Under the pieces are notes generated by a model. It was not told the origin of the DNA. It made no database searches and saw nothing but the letters and a program-made list of their open reading frames with translations. From a virus, in the IMG/VR virus record IMGVR_UViG_3300045996_000773, positions 1-54,595 of that record: a DNA stretch of 54,595 bases. One strand, 5' to 3'. The position numbers and the translations under genes are program-made. Position 1 is the stretch's first letter; each line of letters begins with the position of its first letter. Shown in pieces: positions 17,101-24,900 of this stretch.

Positions 17101-17470
17101 GTTCTATAAAGGTACAGAGTCATCACCTGAAGGTATAGCCGAAGTAGCCGAGCGCGGGCCAGAGTTAGCGGTAGATAAGAAAGGTAACGTAAAGGTTTAC
17201 GAAAAGCACACGCTTACCTATCTGACTAAAGGAACAAAGATATATCCGGCTGACGCTACAAAAGATATTTTGAATGCAGCAGAACAGGAAAGAAAAGGCT
17301 TGTTAAAATCGTTTAATAACAATGTAACGATAAGTGTTCCGGATAATAGTGCAGAACTAAAGAAGCAAACAAAGATTCTGGAAAGACTTGAAAACAAATC
17401 CAGGATAGCAATTATAAATAACGCTCCTATTGAAACAGAAGCGTGGTATCAACAACAGTTTAAGCATTGA
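14135..17470 (+). CDS. Tail tape measure protein
   Basis: 1111 aa, the longest late structural gene apart from the fibre. Tape measures set tail length and assist DNA injection. The N-terminal 330 residues are long Ala/Lys-rich coiled coil (AAYNSLKAKDG, ALSTAAAKKT). A hydrophobic stretch near 335-355 (TALAVGITLFTIF) is the usual membrane-active segment. Further coiled coil spans about 560-930. The C-terminal region has an Ala-rich segment and the typical IAEVAERGPELAVD motif near 1005-1020. It overlaps the upstream chaperone frame by 8 bp and the next gene by 4 bp. Confidence 0.93.
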   Translation: MGETLFNQFADEGALAAQRDFFLNEILKPIKEAIKSTNVNLGTIDSSQSKKSVDELSKTIDLLEGKLGIAQKEIVALTARLNEYAAASTNAAKGQKDILNTTADLTTSLKEGAKAAYDNAKAKKDAAQAEVLAAQAAYNSLKAKDGVAAAELKSAKATLDAAKAKRDAVNSDLAAARAALSTAAAKKTVVKETQAEQKAAEDAANDYLNLAKAYNDAALRAKNFALRLGENHPITVQAIKDANDMGNTLKRLDAAVGQHQRNVGNYANAMTGLGFSFTQVARELPSLAVNFQQFALAISNNLPFVADSIAQTKKELALLRAEGKQAPSLFSSIAKSILTWQTALAVGITLFTIFAKEISKFFTELFDGSTAFSRAQKELSKAMAEVNVNAQGQVAELLTLYKITQDSNQQLDDQVDATKKILEVKDKVNEATGENIQLVTDENGVLKKNTGEWEKLIKVLVRVEKTKALLSLIGEQFKKVVAAESKGLETFTTGVGDAFRKFGGGKLGEVQTEALQQLRRKQGVDDANAYLIAFEKRLLDGLITGEFDLSGVFDTEGTDKALKEINKLFTGELEFRRDQLLKIADDENRFIAERIKAREEAANIDKQIIRLRSGFEISEARRNAEFQIKEQKGNAENIKIIQSNLAKEIAFIQKTAAVDLKRINAERDEDILALQDEFYQELINNVARNEKLLAEAKKGDINVRSEEAKKEFEEEKLIVQKFYDQELRILSANLKQKKITLEEYNLGVKANDRALKRALIDAEIDYVKKLIEIERLKPDGGNAIALEARLFNLRKSLRDQDINDYGEYANKVAEINKKINEDIKKSLEKLADQVKETLFAALAGTYDAQINKIRDQIDAVNELKAAEIERVNSSTDTVEQKAARIQIIEARAQSQREALERRQRQIEKNRAIVERASSAFSITIGGIRDVARIKAAAALAYANAMATIPPPFNVPAAIALRLNVLKEIPISIATTAASLAAILATPIPRFYKGTESSPEGIAEVAERGPELAVDKKGNVKVYEKHTLTYLTKGTKIYPADATKDILNAAEQERKGLLKSFNNNVTISVPDNSAELKKQTKILERLENKSRIAIINNAPIETEAWYQQQFKH

Positions 17471-19815
17471 GGCCATCATTCATATATTACCTATTTTCTA
17501 AGAACAAAGCACCGCTTTACGTGGATGCAAACGGCCATGTCCTGGAAGGAGATCCTGGTAACTATTTCAAACCGGACGGCCAACCGGCAAGGCTTAAACA
17601 TTCACCTGATGGATGGAAAGATACGCTTGTAAAATATGCAAGGAACATAAAATATTGGGGCCTGTTCAGAGATTATTCAGTGCCCATGAACTTTGTAGGT
17701 GATGGCAGAAGGATCTTAAGAGATCAGTTTTATAAGTATGGCAGTGAAGCAGTGGTATACTTAGGCATTGCAAAACTTGACAGAAGTTCTGTGCCTTATA
17801 ATTATACTTCCTGGTACATAAGCGAACTTGACTTCTCTAAGTATGAAGAAACAAAGACAGGCATTAAGGTAATGGCTGTTGAAGGTGGCCTGACTAAGTT
17901 TATAAAGTCGTTTGAAAATACTGTTTATGAAATACCGATTGACACTGACCCGGAAAAAATATTCGTAAAAGACGACGGGGTTGTACTCACAGAAAAGTCA
18001 AACCACCAGGTAGTTGACGGTTTTGAGATCACTAAGTCAGATCATGGCACAGAATTTTTCATGCCTTTCATATTCATCAATAGGGAAGGTCGTTCTAGCG
18101 GTATTACATTCCAGGATCAGAATATGGAAGACATAAGCGGCGTAACGTATGCGGATAAATTGCTTTCTTCAAACTGGTGCGCTAAAGCAGCTGACACTAA
18201 CACGTCAACAATCATATTAAGAGTCAGGGGCCAATTAACTTTTGACTGTAATCAACAAGACGCGGCTTTAGGGTTTATAATGCGGTTTTTAAGAAGTAAT
18301 CTGGATATTGGAAGTCAGAACGATTACCGTTTTTTCAATGAGTCGCCTTTGGTAGCGGGCGAGACTTATAATGTACCCGTCAGCATCGATATTCCACTAC
18401 AACCCGGCGAAAGGTTATACCTAGAAGGTATTTTCGGTTCAACCGGATCTGATATTAAAATCGTATTTGACCAGAGAAGTATATTATCCTTTGAATATGA
18501 AGGTAGGTACGGAACTACATACATAGCGGGCCTATACCCTTACCGGGTTTTGGAAGTACTGTTGAATAAAATGACAAACGGCCAGCACACTGTTGCACCT
18601 GGCTGGCTACAAAATAAAAAAGATATTGTACTCACAAGCGGCTTCGGCATAAGGAATTTACCGAATAAAGTTATAAAGACCTCGCTTGCCGATTTCTTTA
18701 AAGCGATGGGTATTTTCTCAGTGGGCTTAACTGTAAAAGATGAGAAGTTGGTAATTGACCAACTGGCTACTTTTTTTACTTCTGATGAAATAGTGGATTT
18801 AGGCGAAGTGGACGACATTCAAATCACGCCAGCTGATGACATTTCCTTCAACACAATTAAGACAGGATACAAGCAGCAGGAGTATAACGATGTGAACGGT
18901 AAATATGAGTTTAACCAGGGCCAGCAGAAAACCACACCGAAGCTAAGGAATGTAAAAGAGCTAGATCTTATTTCTCCTTACAGAGCGGATCCGATAGGCA
19001 TAGAACTACTCAGGCTCAATTACGATAGCCTGAACACCACAGATGCGAAAGATGATAACGACGTGTTCATGTTAAACGTGGAAACGGTCGTGCAAGTCTT
19101 AGTCCAAACGGTAGATTTCGTTTCAGCTGGAAACTTCTTAACGAATCCCGGTAATTATCCATTCACTGCGGGAAACCTTATAAAGATTACAGGCACAGTA
19201 AATAACAACGGCATATACCCGGTAGTAGCTGTAGGTACTAACATTGTGCAGATTGATCCGGCGGTCCCGATCATCGATGAAACAGGCGTAACAGCTACGA
19301 TAACGTTCTTACAAGGTGGAGTAGTCGCGTTAAACAGACCAACTTTTTCGAATTTGTCAGGCATACCGGAAACAATGGAAGATAGTATTTACAACGTACT
19401 GCTTTCCCCAACAACTAATCTGCTTAACAACGGCGGGCTGATACATTCCATTCTGGACCTGATGGACAGTGATGTAATAAAATTCCAAAGTGCTGATCAG
19501 AACGCGGATCTCAGTTATACATTTTTAGGTAACACAGTTACTGAAAAAGCGGATATACAAATAGGAGGTCTGACAGCTAAACATTTTAAACCTTATTACA
19601 TTGACTTAAGAACGATAGTGCCGATAAATGTAATAGAGTTGATAAATAAAACTCCGTTTGGTAAAGTGAAGTTTCAATCAGGCGGAAAAGATTACTATTT
19701 TTTCCTATGGGATGGCGGTATTGCACCGGCGAAAGCAGGAAAGGATAATGACGCGCAGCAGTGGAAGGGGTTAAGCGCGCCTGAAAGCGATTTGAGTAAA
19801 ATTTATAATTATTAA
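17467..19815 (+). CDS. Tail tip / distal tail protein (TTG start)
   Basis: 782 aa. The probable start is TTG at 17467, overlapping the tape measure stop as TTGA; no ATG occurs for some 65 codons. The body is beta-rich with segments such as GYLYPRVLEV-like helices followed by repeated beta modules (an SH3-like or OB-like insert near 540-600, SAGNFLTNPGNYPFT). The position directly after the tape measure matches distal tail/baseplate hub proteins. No enzyme motif is seen. Confidence 0.65.
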   Translation: MRPSFIYYLFSKNKAPLYVDANGHVLEGDPGNYFKPDGQPARLKHSPDGWKDTLVKYARNIKYWGLFRDYSVPMNFVGDGRRILRDQFYKYGSEAVVYLGIAKLDRSSVPYNYTSWYISELDFSKYEETKTGIKVMAVEGGLTKFIKSFENTVYEIPIDTDPEKIFVKDDGVVLTEKSNHQVVDGFEITKSDHGTEFFMPFIFINREGRSSGITFQDQNMEDISGVTYADKLLSSNWCAKAADTNTSTIILRVRGQLTFDCNQQDAALGFIMRFLRSNLDIGSQNDYRFFNESPLVAGETYNVPVSIDIPLQPGERLYLEGIFGSTGSDIKIVFDQRSILSFEYEGRYGTTYIAGLYPYRVLEVLLNKMTNGQHTVAPGWLQNKKDIVLTSGFGIRNLPNKVIKTSLADFFKAMGIFSVGLTVKDEKLVIDQLATFFTSDEIVDLGEVDDIQITPADDISFNTIKTGYKQQEYNDVNGKYEFNQGQQKTTPKLRNVKELDLISPYRADPIGIELLRLNYDSLNTTDAKDDNDVFMLNVETVVQVLVQTVDFVSAGNFLTNPGNYPFTAGNLIKITGTVNNNGIYPVVAVGTNIVQIDPAVPIIDETGVTATITFLQGGVVALNRPTFSNLSGIPETMEDSIYNVLLSPTTNLLNNGGLIHSILDLMDSDVIKFQSADQNADLSYTFLGNTVTEKADIQIGGLTAKHFKPYYIDLRTIVPINVIELINKTPFGKVKFQSGGKDYYFFLWDGGIAPAKAGKDNDAQQWKGLSAPESDLSKIYNY

Positions 19816-19818
19816 TAG

Positions 19819-20736
19819 ATGGCTAATCACTTCAACATACCGTTAATATGGCCTTTTAAGATGGTGCCGAGTACTCAAACACCAGGAATCCATTTTCACG
19901 ATGATTGGGCCTGCAGGCAGGTCCGGTCCTGGGAAATGAAGCGCTACTATCAACAGAAATGGGAGAAAGCAGATACCACCCCTCTACAGATCGAGTCGAG
20001 TATCATGCCCGATAACTTGAAAGTATTAAACCAGTACGGTGCTGTAGTGAAACAGTTTACCTGGACCGCTGTAGTAACTGAACTGAGCTATAAGATTTAC
20101 GAAACAACTTTTGATATTAGCGATCTTGCTGATGGAGTTTATTACTTGTATCAGCGAGTGACATTCGGCTCTATCGATTGGGCCTATATCAGCGAGCCGA
20201 TCAGTTCCAAAGTGGAATGGGAAAGGACTTTAGGGTTTACATATAAAAACTCGTTTAACGAAGCGGGGGTTGCCTGGACTGCTACAGGCATTGAAATGAA
20301 ATTTCGCTGCGAAGCAGATATCCAGGACGTAGATTTTTTAAGAGACAGATCTGCGTACATAAATCAGGTAAGGAATCTAACAAACCTTTCGGGCGTTCCT
20401 TACAACGCCTTTACATTAGTGATAGGCGATGCACCAGGTGTTGCTCCTTACATAGTTGATATTTTGAACCGTATATTTTCAACGTGTGACAGTATTGATA
20501 TCGAAGGATTAAAGTATCAAAGTAATGAAGGTAGTAAGTGGGAAATTAACCGGGTGAAAGGCTATCCTTTAATTGGCGCAGAAATAGAAATAGCGCCAGC
20601 AGTGAATAAAAGTTCTCAGCAATCTGCGGATACCACGCCACTTTCATCGGGCATTGTCATGGCTTATAATATTGAAACAGCATTTTTCGGCCCAGGTTCG
20701 CTTGTGCCTGTAACTGATATAGAAGAACAGTCTTAA
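19819..20736 (+). CDS. Minor tail protein
   Basis: 305 aa, soluble, rich in Trp/Tyr. The N-terminus (NIPLIWPFKMVPS, DDWACRQVRSWEMKRYYQQK) is followed by a beta-rich domain. It starts 3 bp after the preceding stop and ends 4 bp before the next gene, so it belongs to the tail-tip operon. Likely a baseplate component; no defined family. Confidence 0.6.
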   Translation: MANHFNIPLIWPFKMVPSTQTPGIHFHDDWACRQVRSWEMKRYYQQKWEKADTTPLQIESSIMPDNLKVLNQYGAVVKQFTWTAVVTELSYKIYETTFDISDLADGVYYLYQRVTFGSIDWAYISEPISSKVEWERTLGFTYKNSFNEAGVAWTATGIEMKFRCEADIQDVDFLRDRSAYINQVRNLTNLSGVPYNAFTLVIGDAPGVAPYIVDILNRIFSTCDSIDIEGLKYQSNEGSKWEINRVKGYPLIGAEIEIAPAVNKSSQQSADTTPLSSGIVMAYNIETAFFGPGSLVPVTDIEEQS

Positions 20737-20740
20737 AATT

Positions 20741-21892
20741 ATGGTACTAAAATATCACATATCACCCTCAGCCCTAACCGAAGATTTTATTGTAAGAATA
20801 TGGGAAGCCGCCAGCGATGGCGTCGGCGCACACATCTATGAGCAAACAATACCTGCGCCACACGCAGCGCCTGTAACCATTACGGTAAATGGCCTCGATA
20901 GAGTTGTGCATATTGTAAGAATGTATGGCGCTACTTCAGCAGTGCTTTTGCACGAATATAATGTAGAGCCTACTACGGAAGATATAGTTTCTGTGTTTGA
21001 TCCGATAAGGTTTAAAATAGGTGACGGTGGACCAAATACGCCTGCAGCAAATAGCAGTGTCTGTACAACTCCTGAACTTGCAGGTTTACTTGAAACAGAT
21101 TTTTTGATCTTCAGGGCGAACTATGGTCCGCTCTTCCCGACAACGCATTTCACTTTTAATACTGGCGACGGCAGTTGGGAATTAAATTCGCCTGATATCT
21201 TTAACGGCGAGGGCGGCGGTGAAGAGTTTACAATCGTAAGGCTACCTAAAGCAGTAACAGGCATTGTAAATGATAGCGTGGTCGGTAAATGGTTCGCAGG
21301 GTTTGTGGACGTTAGTTCAAATACAGCGTATGCGAGTACTCACCTTAGAAAATTAATTCGCTTCAGCGGTTCACCTGAATATACTTTTTCAGGAAGTATA
21401 CCAATCGGGTATGTATTTTGTTTTCAACATTTCGGCAGTACAGGAACCGCTAAGATCAATTTCAATAACGGTACTTTGCTTTACGCTGGTACCCCAAAAG
21501 CAAGTATTGATATTCCGCGTTACACCGAAGCCGCTTTCGTTTGGGACGGAACTAACTGGAATGTCGTGTACATGACAGACAGCGATTGGGTGAACGGCAG
21601 TTCAACTCCTACACCTGGAACAGTATTAGGTCTTGGCAGGTTTCTGTGTGGCGATGTACCAGCGGGCGATCCACTGTACACTATTGCGCATAACCTGAAT
21701 ATCAGTGGTGACTATATGATCATCCCGACAATAGAATCGAATAATCCGGCGAATTATGCAAAGAATAACAAGATGGGAGTCGCCTGGCATCACCATGCGA
21801 CGGATAAGCCCAATAAAGTGTACGTATCGCTGCAGGAGATAAGCGCGGAAGCGCAGGATTTGTATATTGCCTGGGTTATCATAAAAAGATAG
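20741..21892 (+). CDS. Minor tail protein with C-terminal beta domain
   Basis: 383 aa. The first 85 residues look like an Ig/FN3-type domain (PVTITVNGLDRVVHIVRMYG). The middle is Gly/Thr-rich, like a short fibre, with a segment common to phage receptor-binding proteins (AAFVWDGTNWNVVYM). The C-terminal 80 residues contain YTIAHNLNISGDYMIIPT and a WHHHA motif. It is the last gene before the -7 box of the fibre gene. A receptor-binding or baseplate role is inferred from composition and position. Confidence 0.6.
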   Translation: MVLKYHISPSALTEDFIVRIWEAASDGVGAHIYEQTIPAPHAAPVTITVNGLDRVVHIVRMYGATSAVLLHEYNVEPTTEDIVSVFDPIRFKIGDGGPNTPAANSSVCTTPELAGLLETDFLIFRANYGPLFPTTHFTFNTGDGSWELNSPDIFNGEGGGEEFTIVRLPKAVTGIVNDSVVGKWFAGFVDVSSNTAYASTHLRKLIRFSGSPEYTFSGSIPIGYVFCFQHFGSTGTAKINFNNGTLLYAGTPKASIDIPRYTEAAFVWDGTNWNVVYMTDSDWVNGSSTPTPGTVLGLGRFLCGDVPAGDPLYTIAHNLNISGDYMIIPTIESNNPANYAKNNKMGVAWHHHATDKPNKVYVSLQEISAEAQDLYIAWVIIKR

Positions 21893-21933
21893 TAATTATT
21901 TTAACGTTTTTATAATTAATTCAACTATTTAAT

Positions 21934-21941
21934 TAAATTTG
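21934..21941 (+). promoter_or_regulatory. -7 box TAAATTTG before the fibre gene
   Basis: Perfect TAnnTTTG ending 4 nt before the ATG at 21946, in an AT-rich 53-bp gap. No TTTG at -33 is visible (a TTTT at 21907-21910 is near). This gives the secreted-protein cassette a possible separate, almost leaderless transcript. Confidence 0.5.
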
Positions 21942-21945
21942 CGAA

Positions 21946-24900
21946 ATGAAGAGAATCCTAATCCTATTAATACTTATAATCCCTACCCTATGTTTCTCTC
22001 AGGTTGTAACGCCCGACAGCAAATATGCAACAGGACATGTAAGAAGTATAAAGGACAGCGTTGATAGAATACCTATAGGATTAACAGGTAGTAACGACGG
22101 CAAGAGAATATCTATAACAGGCCAGGATACCGCGCAGATCCGTTACAACAAAGCGGATAGCTCTATTTATGTACATACAGGTACGCAGTTTATTAAAGTT
22201 GGTGGCGGCGGTGGCGGTGCCTGGGGTACGATCACTGGCACTTTATCAGATCAAACCGACTTACAAGCCGCGCTTGATCTTAAATTAAATATTTCCGATT
22301 CTGCCGCTATGCTCGCCAGTTACATTCACAGTTCAGGTTGGGGGCTAATAGAAGCAGGACAAGGATTGAAGGTTGATACTTCTTTAGTTGGTACTCGTAC
22401 TTATATTGAAGCACTCGTCGAAGCTAATAATAATACCCCTACACTTCAGCAAGTATTAGACGCAGGAAGTATATTAACATCAGATGAGACAATAAATGCC
22501 CAGGGTAATATGTTAGCTTTTACTGGCACAGATGATGTAATGTCTATTGCTAATACGGGAGCAGCAGCGCAGCCGCCATTATTTTTGAGCCGGTCAACAT
22601 CTGCAACAAGTTCACCAACATTAGTATCAAGATGGGACACATATACAACTGGTACAGCAGCAGCAGGATTTGGCGGTCAGCTTGGATTAGCGGTTGAAAA
22701 TGCTGCTGGCAATCTTATAACGACAAATCAAATTGATTGGAAGTATTCAACAGCAACGGGCGGTAATGAAACTACCTTAATAGATATTAAGGGAATGGAT
22801 AATGGCTCGTATGAATCATTAATGGAGATACAGAAAAATGGGATTATAAGAGTAAATAATTATTTAGATACTCTTGGAACAATGTCTTGGGTTCGCGCAA
22901 ACTTTAGCACAGGTGGAGGCGGTACTCAAAATCTTTCCTGGGATGCTACAAATCACGAAGTAGATATTTCTGGCGGTGGTACAAGTGCGATCATTCCCTT
23001 TGCTGATTTAACTACTGATGGACTTCTTACTGATGGGTTTCAAGAAATTGCTGGAAACAAATTTTTTAGTCATGCTGGTAGTTTTACTCATAATTCATCA
23101 AGTACAACGGGAGCGAAAATACCACTTGATTTAGTTGGTAATACTACTGGGACACCAGAGGCTGGAATAGGAACAGGATGGAGAACTACAATAGAAAGTT
23201 TAGGAGGTAATCAAATCGGAGCAACATTTGAAGCTATAATGACCGATGTTACAGATAATAGCGAAGATGTTGATTTTGTAATTAAGCTAATGGCCGGAGG
23301 TTCAGCAGCGGCAGAAAGATTCAGGTTTATAAGTACAGGACAATTAAAACTTCCTTTATACACAACTACAACTTCATTTACTGTTACGCCAGTGGGAATG
23401 TTAGTTTTTGATGCAAATGGAAATATAGGAACTCAGGCTATTAGTGGAGGTAGTTATACAAATGAAGAAGCACAAGATGCAGTAGGTACGATACTCAATA
23501 CAAATACTTTCAACTACGATGATGCCACCCCCGCTATCACCTTAAAAACTCAAATGAGTATTACCAGTGATGCGAGTGGAATAAAACTTTCCGGTGATGC
23601 GGCTTCGCCGGGCAACACTAAATATTACGGAACCAACTCAGTTGGCACAAAAGGATTTTATGATTTAGCTGGTGTCTCATGGAGCGGTATAATGCAAGGT
23701 ACAGCGGTTTATAACACTTCACAGACATTAGCCACAGGAGTGGGTTATGATTTCGATGGAGCATCCCCAGCCACGTTTACACTTCCTTCCCTATCTACCA
23801 ACTTCAATAGATTGTATTTTATTAAAAACAGGGGAAGCGCAACGCTTACAGTCGCAAGGGATGGAACGGATAATATCTATACAACTTCGTCAGTGACTTC
23901 ATTTACACTTGCGCCTGGTGAACACGCAATAGTGAGGGCGCAAGGTTCTGCAATTTGGAGTGCGCATCAGGTAATCGGTGAAGTTGACGGAAGTACAAGC
24001 AACGAACTACAGACTATAAACAATACCAGTGATGCAACCAGTCATACAGTTACGCTTTCAAATTCAGGTGGCACTATTCAGTTTATCGAAGGAACAAATA
24101 TTACCCTGACAACAGGTGGTACGGGTGCAGCGGGAACGCTGACCATTGCTTCAACTGGTAGCGGCTTTACAAATCTTACTCAATTCGTATCGCAAACAGC
24201 ACATAGATTATTTTATTCAGATGCAAGTGGTGATGTGCAGGAACTTGCTTTTGGAACAAGCGGTCAATACTTGAAAGCAAACGGTCTTACAACTGCGCCT
24301 TCATGGGACACGCCCGCAGGAAGTGGAACAGTAAATGCAGGAGCAGCTTTAAAGGCGGCTTATTATCCTTCTGCCGCTGCGCTTGTTGATGATTGGATAG
24401 GAGTTGAATTTGGGAATACAAACTTGAACACTAAAATAATTGCGCAGGCCACAACCGAAGTTGGTTTACAAATATCTTTAGCTGATTTGGCAACAGCTAA
24501 TGCTTTTGAAATTAAAAATAGTGGTGGTACTAATTTAATGAAGATTACAGCAGACGGTGAACAAATAGCTTCTACGCTATCAGACCAGGGGGATTACGAT
24601 ATGCAGTTAAATAAGGGAATGTATGTTGCGAATGTAAGCGCCACTGAATATGGTCTAATAGTTAGCTCAAGTACTGGGACAGCCGATGTTTTCGGAATAG
24701 GTAACGGTAGCGGTAATTGGGTAATAGGCACTGTTGCTGGTTCAAAAGGGGTAAGCATGAATAGCGGAGCGGGTTACAATTTTAATTTTTCTAGTCAAGC
24801 AAGACACGCTTTTACCGCAGCAGGAGCGTTGATAACTGGCAATTCCATTGGATTCTTTAATCCAGACAGAACATTGCATGTATATGACCAGACCGGAACA

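Noticed and set aside
14135-17470. Toxin or effector reading of the long Ala/Lys-rich protein
   Set aside because: Length, coiled coil, hydrophobic segment and position identify it as the tape measure.
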